From NCBI GenBank assembly GCA_028693555.1, contig JAQUVD010000001.1, positions 99,033-163,032 of the forward strand: DNA of 64,000 nucleotides, written 5' to 3'. This DNA comes from Hespellia sp. GTDB taxonomy: Bacteria; Bacillota; Clostridia; Lachnospirales; Lachnospiraceae. The position numbers and the translations under genes were made by a program. Under the pieces are notes generated by a model. It made no database searches, was not told the DNA's origin, and saw only the letters and a program-made list of their open reading frames with translations. Positions 47,157 through 55,439 of the stretch are shown here, piece after piece. Position 1 is the first letter of the stretch. Every line of letters starts with the position of its first letter.

Positions 47157-47567
47157 CTAATCACTTATTTTCCCCTGTTCTTTCAGTATCTCTGCAGCCA
47201 GATTCACACATTCATAGACCATATCGTCACAATGCGGTTTCTTCTCTCTGCCCTCTTCTTTGTTAATGCGCAGTAAGTCCGCACATTCCAGCTTACCCTG
47301 GTGTCTGTCCCGAAGTCTTTTGTGGTAGTCTGCAATAATCTTCGGATCGTCCACGCCGAAAAGTCCGAGTACCATCAGACCTCCGGTGATGGAGCCACAG
47401 GTCGCTGCCCGCTTCATTCCCGCACCAAAATTGGCGGCAATCTGATAAGCTGTCTCCTCATCAATTCCTGCGTCCTTGGCAAATGGCAGAACAACTGCCT
47501 GCGCACAATTATAATGTGGACTTACAATTGCTCTAAGTTCTACTGCTTTCTCATAATATTTGTTCAT
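47157..47567 (-). CDS. C_GCAxxG_C_C family redox protein
   Basis: The 136-residue protein has the family signature: YNCAQAVVLPF, then FGAGMKRAATCGSITGGLMVLGL, followed by spaced cysteines in LECADLL and PHCDDMVYECVNLA. Such proteins are probably small redox-active or metal-binding proteins found with oxidoreductases in anaerobes. Function here is unknown. It lies between sigG and tetR; a shared transcript with tetR is possible (49-base gap). Confidence 0.85.
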   Translation of the reverse strand: MNKYYEKAVELRAIVSPHYNCAQAVVLPFAKDAGIDEETAYQIAANFGAGMKRAATCGSITGGLMVLGLFGVDDPKIIADYHKRLRDRHQGKLECADLLRINKEEGREKKPHCDDMVYECVNLAAEILKEQGKISD

Positions 47568-47616
47568 ATCTTTCTTCCTCTCTTTTGTATCATTTCACAG
47601 TCCAAATTTTCTGTAT

Positions 47617-48159
47617 CTACCAAATTATCTTTGCCATAATCGTTTCTTCAGTCCTCTTTGATATCTCTTCAATAGACAAATCAAATTCTTTATCAAACCA
47701 ATGTATCAAAATCTGTGTCAACGCTCCACTGATGAGTGCAATGGTATAATCCGGATTTGCCTCCTTCTCATTATATTTTTTGAATAAATCAATTTTGGGA
47801 AGGTACTGTTCGAACATATCTTCCAAATAAAACGTAAGCTTATTATCGATCAATATCTTTACAAAACTTTTTTCCTGATAAAAAAATGTGAAGAACTGCA
47901 TTGTTATTTCTCTCATCGATATGTCTTTAAAATCTGCGCATTCCTCTTTAAATATCAAAAACAGACATTCAAAATGATAAGCCATTACTTCTTCCTTTGA
48001 CTCATATATTTGATAAAAAGTCTGTCTGGAAAGGTCAGCCTCTAAACAGATATCTTTTATTGATATTTTTGTATAAAGCTGATTTGATAACAATCGAATC
48101 AGAGCTTCCCGAATCCACTCTCTCGATTTTATGGCCGATGGATTATTCCCTTGATACAT
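47617..48159 (-). CDS. TetR family transcriptional regulator
   Basis: The 180-residue protein has an N-terminal TetR DNA-binding domain (REWIREALIRLLSNQLYTKISIKDICLEADLSRQTFYQIYESKEEVMAY) and a helical ligand domain. The start at 48159 has GGGGAGAG in front. It is divergent from the membrane protein-ferredoxin pair, and the two promoters overlap, so it probably controls both. Confidence 0.9.
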   Translation of the reverse strand: MYQGNNPSAIKSREWIREALIRLLSNQLYTKISIKDICLEADLSRQTFYQIYESKEEVMAYHFECLFLIFKEECADFKDISMREITMQFFTFFYQEKSFVKILIDNKLTFYLEDMFEQYLPKIDLFKKYNEKEANPDYTIALISGALTQILIHWFDKEFDLSIEEISKRTEETIMAKIIW

Positions 48160-48223
48160 ATGTCTTCTCTCCCCTCCCAAAGTGTTACATAATCTCAAAT
48201 GTGTATGACTTGTTTTCGTAACA

Positions 48224-48271
48224 TTGACGAGTGTCAGACTTTATTTTATACTAAGTATCAACACATGTCAA
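48224..48271. promoter_or_regulatory. Overlapping divergent promoters of tetR and the terpene-cyclase-like operon
   Basis: On the plus strand TTGACG (48224-48229), 17 bases, TATACT (48247-48252). On the minus strand TTGACA (48266-48271), 17 bases, TAAAAT (48243-48248). The two -10 boxes overlap. TGAC-GAGT-GTCA (48225-48236) is a small dyad over the plus -35, and AGTGTCAG recurs near 48284. These are candidate TetR sites. Confidence 0.8.
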
Positions 48272-48332
48272 CTTTTTATAAATAGTGTCAGCTCATTTGC
48301 AAATATCGGGCTGACGCATCAAGGAGGTATTT

Positions 48333-48974
48333 ATGATTATTTTTTTAACATTATTATCAGGAATCGGATGGATGATTGTATACGAAGAGTGTATCAGACT
48401 GGGAATCAAGCAAAAAACATACGCCATGCCTTTCTGGGCTTTGGCATTAAACATTACCTGGGAGGTAATCTACAGCTACTCAGATATTTTCCTCGGAGCT
48501 CATGGTCCACTAAAAGGCATCACGGTTGCACAGGCTGTTGTAAATGTATTCTGGGTGTGTCTGGACTGCGTCATTCTCTATACCTATTTTAAATATGGTA
48601 AGAAAGATTGGCCGCAAAAAATATCTGGAAAGCTGTTCGTTCCATGGAATCTGCTGATTCTTCTTTGCAGTGCCCTGCTTCAGCTCGCTTTTATCAAAGA
48701 GTTCGGATTCGTACTTGCGGCTGAGTATTCCGCTTTTTTACAGAACCTGCTAATGTCCCTTCTGTTCATCCATCTTTTCATTTCAAGAAAAAATATGGAG
48801 GGGCAGTCACTACTGCTTGCTGTTGCTAAATGGATTGGAACCCTCGCTCCTACCATCTTAATGGGTGTGATTCATTTCAACATTGTAGTCCTGATCGCCG
48901 GACTGTTCTGCTCTGTATTTGACATTATTTACATCATTCTTTTACTGAAAGAACGGAAGGTGTGCCATGAATAA
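48333..48974 (+). CDS. Seven-helix membrane protein resembling transmembrane (Pyr4-type) terpene cyclases
   Basis: The 213-residue protein has about seven hydrophobic helices and little else. An Asn40-x-x-Trp43-Glu44 motif (ALNITWEVIY) lies in the second helix, and Asp197 sits in the last helix (FCSVFDIIYI). A membrane glutamate in an N-x-x-W-E context and a late aspartate are the catalytic acids of the Pyr4-type transmembrane terpene cyclases. The match is from memory of the family, not a search, and the substrate is unknown. AAGGAGG precedes the ATG. The end overlaps a ferredoxin gene by eight bases. Alternative: an unrelated small integral membrane protein. Confidence 0.55.
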   Translation: MIIFLTLLSGIGWMIVYEECIRLGIKQKTYAMPFWALALNITWEVIYSYSDIFLGAHGPLKGITVAQAVVNVFWVCLDCVILYTYFKYGKKDWPQKISGKLFVPWNLLILLCSALLQLAFIKEFGFVLAAEYSAFLQNLLMSLLFIHLFISRKNMEGQSLLLAVAKWIGTLAPTILMGVIHFNIVVLIAGLFCSVFDIIYIILLLKERKVCHE

Positions 48975-49182
48975 TATTCTTTTTAAAATCGCCTGGAAAA
49001 TACTCGGCCGCAAAGAACTGCATATTGATCACGATCTGTGCATCAAATGTGGGAAATGCTATAAAACATGTAATCATGGCGCAATCATTCAAAATTCGGA
49101 TGGCTCCTATGATATCAACAATGACAATTGCCACCGTTGTTACCACTGTCTAGAAAACTGCCCGAAGAAGGCAATCATGTAA
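48967..49182 (+). CDS. Small 2[4Fe-4S] ferredoxin-type protein
   Basis: The 71-residue protein has an N-terminal lead of about 20 residues and two cluster motifs, CIKCGKCYKTC and CHRCYHCLENC, the pattern of bacterial two-cluster ferredoxins. It begins inside the end of the membrane-protein gene, so the two are translationally coupled. The electron partner is not evident. The lead MNNILFKIAWKILGR may be an amphipathic membrane-contact helix. Confidence 0.92.
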   Translation: MNNILFKIAWKILGRKELHIDHDLCIKCGKCYKTCNHGAIIQNSDGSYDINNDNCHRCYHCLENCPKKAIM

Positions 49183-49189
49183 CTATGCG

Positions 49190-49242
49190 AAAATGACAAA
49201 CGACGCTTTTAGTTTCATTATACTAGAGTCGCTTGTCATTTT
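49190..49242. terminator. Bidirectional terminator between the ferredoxin and the histidine kinase
   Basis: Two 15-base arms (49190-49204 and 49228-49242), complementary apart from one mismatch, flank a 23-base loop; A and T runs sit at the ends. Confidence 0.85.
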
Positions 49243-49253
49243 CTATTCATCTT

Positions 49254-50615
49254 CTATTTCATAATATACAGAGATACTTTCGCACCTTTCACATCTAATC
49301 TGTTGCCAAATTCGAGTGTTCCGCTATGCAGTTCGGCAACTTTTTTGACGAAATTCAGTCCCAGCCCATAATGATGGCTCGTCCGGGAAGTATCCTCTGT
49401 GAAGAATTCTTCTGTCGCTTTTTTCAGACTTTCCGCAGAAAAGCCTTTTCCATGGTCTGCTACATCAAAGACAATCTGTGTTTCATTTTCTCTGATTGTC
49501 ATATCAATGGAACCATCATTATCTGAATATCGAACCGCATTGTCCACAAGATTGAGGATGGCACGTTTTAGAAGATTTTCGTCTGCAAAAACAGAATCAC
49601 ACGTCGCCTCATGATGTAGATTGAACTGAATATTTTTTGTTTTGCATAACGGTAACAGATCAGCTGAAATATCTTTCACAAAATCTTTGAGCGCAATCTG
49701 TTCTTTGTGAACCGGCAATGATTCCTGATTCACAACGTTCATTAATAATTCCACATATTTTTCGATGGCATTGGAACTTGTCTGAATATAGGATATCAAC
49801 TCTCTGTTTTCGAGAGAGCTTTCTTCTTCGAGTAACAGCTCTGCATTTCCTTTGATTGTCGTAAGCGGTGTCTTAATATCATGGGCAAGTGCACAAAGCT
49901 GTGATTTCCTCTGCTGTTCATGATACCACTGCTCATGAAGCGAGGTTGTCAGCGCATCTTTTAATTTTCCAATTGCTTCTAAAGAAGAATTAAACTCCAG
50001 AATCTGAGTCGGTTTGATATCGAAATCCAAATCCTGCATTTTGATTTTTTCAGTTGCACTAGTGATTGGTATGAGATTTCGTTTTAGTTTTCTGCTGAAT
50101 TTCGTCGCTGTAAGGATTGAAACCAGAACAATCAATACCAGCACAGTAACCACCACGACCAGTTCCGGATAAGGCATCATTCTATGAAGCACCGGATTGC
50201 GGAAATGAGCCATCAGGTCATATTTAATAACCAGTACGTTTCCATTATCCATCGTAATCACTTTATAAAAAACATAATCGGATTGATTCCCTTTTGACAG
50301 ATGCGCCTTTGTTTTTTCAATGTCTCTTTCCTTCATATTCGTTTTGATGATTTCCCCGGAATCGTCCAAAAGAATGTATTCGGAATGCAGTGGTAATAAA
50401 TTTTCATCAAAGCTTTTACGCAAGGTGTCTTCCACCTGATTGATCGTGTTCTCAGAATCATTTGCCGGTAAGATCATTCCCGATTGCATACAGGCAAAGA
50501 AACCAATAAACACGACAACAATCAGCAGGATAATGGCAGCGGAAAGACCGACTACATGCTCCAGAAACAGCCTGAATATTGAGATTATTTTTTCTTTTTT
50601 CCTCTTTATTTCCAT
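49254..50615 (-). CDS. Sensor histidine kinase of the peptide-resistance module
   Basis: The 453-residue kinase has two transmembrane helices (about 15-37 and 155-178) around an external domain of about 115 residues. HAMP-like and HisKA segments follow (LCALAHDIKTPLTTIKGNAE with the phospho-accepting histidine), then the ATPase domain (NLVDNAVRYSD, DVADHGKGF, HYGLGLNFVKKV). It overlaps the response regulator gene by ten bases. By layout it matches SpaK/NisK- or CprK-like kinases that sense antimicrobial peptides; the inducer is unknown. Confidence 0.92.
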   Translation of the reverse strand: MEIKRKKEKIISIFRLFLEHVVGLSAAIILLIVVVFIGFFACMQSGMILPANDSENTINQVEDTLRKSFDENLLPLHSEYILLDDSGEIIKTNMKERDIEKTKAHLSKGNQSDYVFYKVITMDNGNVLVIKYDLMAHFRNPVLHRMMPYPELVVVVTVLVLIVLVSILTATKFSRKLKRNLIPITSATEKIKMQDLDFDIKPTQILEFNSSLEAIGKLKDALTTSLHEQWYHEQQRKSQLCALAHDIKTPLTTIKGNAELLLEEESSLENRELISYIQTSSNAIEKYVELLMNVVNQESLPVHKEQIALKDFVKDISADLLPLCKTKNIQFNLHHEATCDSVFADENLLKRAILNLVDNAVRYSDNDGSIDMTIRENETQIVFDVADHGKGFSAESLKKATEEFFTEDTSRTSHHYGLGLNFVKKVAELHSGTLEFGNRLDVKGAKVSLYIMK

Positions 50616-51265
50616 TTATATCCCACTCCCCAGACAGTCTCGATCGGACAGTCACTGCGTTTTCCAAGCTTGCTTCTGATATTTTTGATATGAACCCGAA
50701 TGGCTGAAATATCGCTCTCCGAATCAAACCCCAGAACCTTTTCCAATATATTTTCCAGCGAAAAAACCTGTCCTTTATTTCGTGCCAGCAATTCACATAT
50801 TTCATATTCACTTTTTGTCAAGGGAATCAATATCCCTTCCACCGTTAACGTCTTTTCTGACAGGTCAAACACGCAGTTGTTCCGAATGAGACTCTGATGT
50901 TTTTCCCTGTGTTCTCTTCGAATATGTGCATTTACTCTTGCCCGGAGTTCTGCAATGCCAAAGGGCTTTTTCATGTAATCGTCACCACCCGCCAAAAATC
51001 CGTCCACCACGTCCGATTCCATCGTTTTCGCTGTCAAAAACAGGATGGGGCAGTCAATCACGGCTCTGTTCTCTTTGCAAAATGTAATCCCATCCATCTG
51101 TGGCATCATGATATCCAATAAAATCAGATCCGCATTTTTGAGATCTTCACTTTGAATCTCACATGCAGAATTTTTTATTTTAACAAGATGACCGTCCCTT
51201 GTCAGTGCAGTCTCAATCATCCTGCAAATCGCAATTTCGTCATCAATCACAAGTATATGTCCCAT
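50606..51265 (-). CDS. OmpR-family response regulator
   Basis: The 219-residue regulator has a receiver domain (ILVIDDEIAICRM, phospho-acceptor in LILLDIMMPQMDG, FLTAKTMES, KPFGIAELRARV) and a C-terminal winged helix (LTKSEYEICELLARNKGQVFSLENILEKVLGFD..IRVHIKNIRSKLG). It is last but one of the ATPase-permease-permease-RR-HK operon and probably activates the transporter genes upstream. Confidence 0.94.
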   Translation of the reverse strand: MGHILVIDDEIAICRMIETALTRDGHLVKIKNSACEIQSEDLKNADLILLDIMMPQMDGITFCKENRAVIDCPILFLTAKTMESDVVDGFLAGGDDYMKKPFGIAELRARVNAHIRREHREKHQSLIRNNCVFDLSEKTLTVEGILIPLTKSEYEICELLARNKGQVFSLENILEKVLGFDSESDISAIRVHIKNIRSKLGKRSDCPIETVWGVGYKWK

Positions 51266-51277
51266 GGTGTTTTCTCC

Positions 51278-52030
51278 TTAATCTTCCGATTTTCTTCCCT
51301 CCCATTTGCGAAACATTCCGATCAGTAGTATAACCATAACGAAAGAAAAAAAAATCAGAACTATGATGCTCTCTGCCACTCCATTATATTGCAAAAATCG
51401 TTCCTTTGCGAGTCTTGTCATGAGAAAAAATGAGGAAAAACGAGCGGCGATTCCCCACGGAAGTCCCCACCAGATTCCCTCCCCCAGTCCGGTCAGAAGT
51501 AACGCCACCAATAAACTCCCTACAATTCCAAGTCCAATACTATAACCTTTCCCCAAAAGGAAACTCACCATATAGTGAATGAAATACAGCGGAATCATGC
51601 TGATAAATAAAAGAACCGCCATTTTTACATAGATCTCTGTCGAAACAGCCCCATATCCCAGTCCTTGAAATCCCAGACCAAATCCAACCACTGCAATCAG
51701 TGAGGAACAAATACCAAACACCATAAGCAGCAAAAGTTTACTCATATGAGGCAGCCATTTTGGTCTCGCACATGTTAAAAGAAGCTGACAGCACGCTGCA
51801 TTTTGCTCCACTTCTGACGCCATCGCCGTAACCACCCCGATCAGCGTCGGAAAAACCACCGACAGAATCTGTATATAGAGATACACTTTATCCATTTCTT
51901 TCATTGCCGAAAATGAATCATACCAGACAAACAGAGCTGCTCCCACAACGGGAATCACCAGATGGATGATCCATACCGGAGTATGGAAACTTTTATAAAT
52001 TTCCGACTTCATCATTGTACAAAAACCCAC
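51278..52030 (-). CDS. Lantibiotic-immunity-type ABC permease (second)
   Basis: The 250-residue protein has six predicted helices and the EpiG/MutG-like pattern: SEIYKSFHTPVWIIHLVIPVVGAALF, EVEQNAACCQLLLTCARPKWLPHMSKLLLL. Such permeases pair with another permease and an ATPase to expel or shield against lantibiotics. It starts at a GTG directly after the stop of the first permease, with GGAGG eight bases upstream. Confidence 0.85.
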   Translation of the reverse strand: MGFCTMMKSEIYKSFHTPVWIIHLVIPVVGAALFVWYDSFSAMKEMDKVYLYIQILSVVFPTLIGVVTAMASEVEQNAACCQLLLTCARPKWLPHMSKLLLLMVFGICSSLIAVVGFGLGFQGLGYGAVSTEIYVKMAVLLFISMIPLYFIHYMVSFLLGKGYSIGLGIVGSLLVALLLTGLGEGIWWGLPWGIAARFSSFFLMTRLAKERFLQYNGVAESIIVLIFFSFVMVILLIGMFRKWEGRKSED

Positions 52031-52756
52031 TTATTTCACCTCCCGGCGGCGAAACCATAAGGTCGTGAGCACTGTAAATACAACATACAATATCACCGTA
52101 ATCATAATGCCTGTAAAAATAACCGAAGAATCACGTAAATGATTGGTCCCCTCTATGGGCAGTCCGTTTGGCATTACTTTGATGATCGGACACATAAGCC
52201 TTGCCGGAATTGCAAAGGGAACGAGCCATAATTTCGTAGGAGCAAAGAATAGTCCAAATCCAATATTGCAGAACAGATTGACAAGAATCGAAACAACTGA
52301 TCCCGCCTTTTCACTCAGCCACAGGAACACCGGTATCTGCCACATAAATGTCAGAAACAATACAAAGCTTGCCAACAGAGTCTCCCCTAATGATATCGAA
52401 AGTCCAAAAAATAAGCAGGCTGCTGTCACAAACAGATAAAAAATCAGATTCATCAGAAATAAAAGAATCGTATTGACAAGAATCTGTGCGATCCACAGTC
52501 TCCCTTTATCCACACAAATCGCAAATAGGCCGTGCCGTCCGTGCTTCTTCTCTGCTGAAACAGTAAAAGCAAGCATCATGGCAAGTGATCCCGGTAAAAT
52601 CATTGTATACCACCAGTTATATGCTCCCGCCATGAGAAAGCGCCCCGACATCAGAAGTATTACAAGCGCAAGTGTAACAATGGGACCTAACCAGAGTAAT
52701 TTCAGAATGAAACGATGCTTTTGTTTTAGAAATTCTGCGCGTATATCATTAATCAT
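52031..52756 (-). CDS. Lantibiotic-immunity-type ABC permease (first)
   Basis: The 241-residue protein begins INDIRAEFLKQKHRFILKLLWLGPI and has about six helices, as in MutE/EpiE/SpaE permeases. It also contains the family-like segments ICVDKGRLWIAQILVN and VMPNGLPIEGTNHL. The start overlaps the ATPase end by eight bases (ATG at 52756; a GTG three codons earlier is an alternative). Confidence 0.85.
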   Translation of the reverse strand: MINDIRAEFLKQKHRFILKLLWLGPIVTLALVILLMSGRFLMAGAYNWWYTMILPGSLAMMLAFTVSAEKKHGRHGLFAICVDKGRLWIAQILVNTILLFLMNLIFYLFVTAACLFFGLSISLGETLLASFVLFLTFMWQIPVFLWLSEKAGSVVSILVNLFCNIGFGLFFAPTKLWLVPFAIPARLMCPIIKVMPNGLPIEGTNHLRDSSVIFTGIMITVILYVVFTVLTTLWFRRREVK

Positions 52757-53453
52757 TGTATGCACCCGACTTTCTGATCACATCCATAAAAAGACTTTCC
52801 AGATCCTCCTCTTTATGGGCTGCATCCTCATACCAGAGTTTGCCATTTGCAATAATACCGATATCATCGGCAGTCTGCTCCACCTCCGACAAGATATGGC
52901 TGGATAGAATCACTGTAATTCCCTTTTTCGGAAATGCTAAGATCAGTTCTCTTAACTCCTGTATGCCGATGGGATCAAGACCGTTGGTCGGTTCATCTAA
53001 GATCAGCAGCTTGGGATGGTTCAAAAGAGCCATTGCGATTCCCAGTCTCTGCTTCATTCCCATAGAAAACTGTCCCGCTCTTTTCTTTCCGGTGCCAGTA
53101 AGCTCCACAAGCTCCAGAACTTCATCAATGCGGCGATCCGGCAGTCCATATAAAAGTGTCCTGACCTTCAGGTTTTCATGTGCTGTTAGATTTTCATACA
53201 CAGGCGGAGCCTCAATCAATGCACCGATATTCACTAAATCCTTTCGTTCCCAAATCTTTCCGTTAAAATACATTTCTCCGGAAGATGGGTGAATCATTCC
53301 TGTCATCATCTTCAGCAGCGTGGATTTCCCGGCTCCGTTCGGTCCGAGCAATCCGTAAATGCTGTTTTTTCGAACTGTGATGGATATCTCATCGTTCGCC
53401 TTCTGTTTTTTGTAGTTCTTACATAGATTTTTCGTTGTCAATATATTCTCCAT
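52749..53453 (-). CDS. Lantibiotic-immunity-type ABC ATPase
   Basis: The 234-residue ATPase shows Walker A GLLGPNGAGKSTLLKMM, the Q-loop region, signature FSMGMKQRLGIAMAL, Walker B LLILDEPTNGLDP and an H-loop (VILSSHI). With the two permeases it forms a CprABC/NisFEG-like transporter that protects against cationic peptides. No lantibiotic precursor or LanB/C/M gene is in the window, so this is resistance rather than producer immunity. AAGGGGA precedes the start. Confidence 0.92.
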   Translation of the reverse strand: MENILTTKNLCKNYKKQKANDEISITVRKNSIYGLLGPNGAGKSTLLKMMTGMIHPSSGEMYFNGKIWERKDLVNIGALIEAPPVYENLTAHENLKVRTLLYGLPDRRIDEVLELVELTGTGKKRAGQFSMGMKQRLGIAMALLNHPKLLILDEPTNGLDPIGIQELRELILAFPKKGITVILSSHILSEVEQTADDIGIIANGKLWYEDAAHKEEDLESLFMDVIRKSGAYND

Positions 53454-53535
53454 AACGATCCCCTTTTCTTCTTGATAGTATCAGAATAAGAGGTAATTAT
53501 AAAGAAAGTATAATTTTCTTATGATTTCTTCTCGT

Positions 53536-54228
53536 TTACTTCCATGGACGCACCTTCTTTGTCCAGCCCTGTTCTATCCAGTAGCTGCGATCCGATGGAT
53601 TAAACCCATTTCGCTGCAAAAGATGCATGATAAAGAAAAAAGCTTTCGTTCGAATGCCCGGCTGCACCTGCCGCTGCTTTCCTACTTTGATTTTCTTTGC
53701 AAGTGTTGTCGTTTTTTTGTCTATTTTAGCCTTAATCTTTTTATCCACGCGTTCGTATGCCGTTTCCCGCACACCGACACCATATTGATACACTTTTGCA
53801 ACGCCCCAGAAAAACAGGCTGTGCGCCATGTCTTTGTTCGTTGAGCGCATCCCGCCTCCTGCTGCTGTTGAAATACAGACCGCCTGTTTTTTGAACATCG
53901 CACCGCTCGGTCTGTGCACCATCCAACGATAACCATAATGATCCAGAAACGCTTTCATTGCCCCCGTTGCATGAAATACATACACCGGGCTTGCCAAAAT
54001 CAGCACATCTGCATCATCCATAGCCCTTGTAATCGGCAAGAGCTGCTCATAGTGAGGGCATAATTCTTCCTTCTTTGAAAAACAATTCGTACATCCGACA
54101 CAGAATTTGTCAAAATCCCGCGGGAGAAAAAACTCTGTTATCTCTCCTTCAAGCTTTTCTGCAAGCAATCTGGCGATATGATAAGTGGAGCCTTTGTGGC
54201 TCTGTCCGTGGATTATTGTTATTTTCAT
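53536..54228 (-). CDS. Flavodoxin-fold NAD(P)H-dependent oxidoreductase
   Basis: The 230-residue protein has the FMN-reductase start KITIIHGQSHKGSTYHIARLL, a cysteine pair FCVGCTNCFSKKEELCPHY and the flavin strand DVLILASPVYVFHATGAMKAFLDH. The cysteine block resembles NAD(P)H-dependent iron-sulphur flavoproteins but with altered spacing, so a cluster is uncertain. The basic C-terminal ~80 residues are unusual. GGAGG precedes the start. Substrate unknown. Confidence 0.85.
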   Translation of the reverse strand: MKITIIHGQSHKGSTYHIARLLAEKLEGEITEFFLPRDFDKFCVGCTNCFSKKEELCPHYEQLLPITRAMDDADVLILASPVYVFHATGAMKAFLDHYGYRWMVHRPSGAMFKKQAVCISTAAGGGMRSTNKDMAHSLFFWGVAKVYQYGVGVRETAYERVDKKIKAKIDKKTTTLAKKIKVGKQRQVQPGIRTKAFFFIMHLLQRNGFNPSDRSYWIEQGWTKKVRPWK

Positions 54229-54314
54229 TCGATCTTTTGCCTCCTTTTCAGCATACCATTTACTATTTTCTTTATGGCGCAGGACTGCATAGGTTGATTT
54301 CTTCTCGTTTCAAA

Positions 54315-54572
54315 TTATTTCTTTCCAAACGAAAAAAGCTTCTTTTTCTCATACGGTTCGCAGCTTGATGAAAGCAACTTATAACCTGTGTTTTCAATTT
54401 CTTTTTCAGCAACATCCGTATCAATCTTTTCCTGACTAATCACAACCGTTTCCCCCTTTTTGGCTGAAGACGTTACTTTGTCTATTTTAAAATTGGCACG
54501 AATCATATCATTCATGTGTGCTTCGCACATTCCACACATCATTCCATCAATCTTTAATATGGTTTTATACAT
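54315..54572 (-). CDS. Heavy-metal-associated (HMA) domain protein
   Basis: The 85-residue protein has the metal-binding motif GMMCGMCEAH in a ferredoxin-like HMA fold (KTILKIDGM..DKVTSSAKKGETVVIS..IENTGYKLLSS), as in copper chaperones such as CopZ. No copper ATPase or CsoR is adjacent. The tail KKKLFSFGKK is basic. AGGAGG precedes the start. Confidence 0.88.
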   Translation of the reverse strand: MYKTILKIDGMMCGMCEAHMNDMIRANFKIDKVTSSAKKGETVVISQEKIDTDVAEKEIENTGYKLLSSSCEPYEKKKLFSFGKK

Positions 54573-54759
54573 TTTACCAACCTCCTGTTATTTACCTTGT
54601 TAGTTTCATCTAACCATTATAACATCTTTTCTCCATTTGTAAAACATCTCCTGCCCTTTTCCGTTCCATCTTTTTTTCAACCTCATACGCTTTGATTATA
54701 GAATCAAATTTCCGCGTTTAAATACCGCAGATTCTCCTTCGGATTTCGTCACATATCCG

Positions 54760-54803
54760 TGATGTCATGATTCAGTTCCAGCGCAAATATTCTCAATACA
54801 CAC
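54760..54803 (-). repeat. Repeat copy A: fragment of a small coding sequence
   Basis: Forty-four bases match 56769-56812 at 41 positions. On the minus strand the same frame reads CVLRIFALELNHDI. Two of the three differences from copy B are silent, so it was once coding. The frame closes at a stop 12 bases on and has no ATG. It starts right behind the stop of the broken hydrolase. The rest of 54573-54809 holds nothing I recognise. Confidence 0.7.
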
Positions 54804-54809
54804 TTCCTT

Positions 54810-55402
54810 CTATCCCATTAGAAAATCATATACTTTTTTATTAAAGTCCTTCGCCTCTTCATATACCGCATGTCCCAGTTTGTCATAGATATATAGTTTA
54901 CAATCGAGCTGTTCTGCAATTTTCTTGGAAGCTTCTCCACTAACCACTTTATCTTGTTGAGCCCCAATTACAAATACCGGACACTTGATTTTGTTCAGTT
55001 CATCATACGCATTACAAGTCAGACAGGCTTTCGCCAGTATGATAAACCTCTGTGTATCCTTCGGCTTTTGCAAAATTGCTAATAAAGGCATAAATAATCG
55101 ATACCTTTTCACATATACATCTGAATACATTTTTTCTGCCATATCCGTAACAAGTCTTTTCATATTGCCCTGTTCTGCCAGTTCTATCCAATTTCGGATT
55201 ACATCCACTACCGTATTATTGTTTTTTGAAAGTGTTACAGCAAGAACAAGTTTGCTAACTAAATCAGGTCTATCAATCGCAAGATATTGTGCAATCATCC
55301 CGCCTTGAGATACTCCAAATTACCATTGCCAAATGTAATGTAATCCACTTGAAGATTATGTATATTTAATTTATGTTCTTTTGCATTGAATAGCACAAAC
55401 AT
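54810..55402 (-). pseudogene. Alpha/beta hydrolase pseudogene with an internal deletion
   Basis: From an ATG at 55402 (AGGAGG in front) the frame reads MFVLFNAKEHKLNI..VDYITFGNGN, the start of an alpha/beta hydrolase, then runs into a stop at 55295. In another frame the nucleophile elbow GVSQGG appears directly afterwards, followed by an intact C-terminal half (MIAQYLAIDRPDLVSKLVL..IKCPVFVIGAQQDKVV..LGHAVYEEA) to 54810. Relative to the family about 70-80 residues, including the oxyanion HG region, are missing and the frame is shifted at about 55320-55325. A product starting at 55298 would lack the catalytic serine. Confidence 0.85.
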
Positions 55403-55439
55403 TACACCTCCTGATTTTCCTTTCCCCACAAATTCATTT

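Noticed and set aside
48934..49146. Minus-strand frame opposite the ferredoxin gene
   Set aside because: The plus strand encodes an obvious two-cluster ferredoxin overlapping its partner gene.
49254..53453. Lantibiotic biosynthetic cluster
   Set aside because: Only transporter and regulator genes are present; no precursor peptide, dehydratase, cyclase or protease was found in the window.
53522..54310. Sixteen identical bases at 53522-53537 and 54295-54310, both near gene ends
   Set aside because: In a 64-kb window about one or two such 16-base matches are expected by chance; no longer similarity surrounds them.
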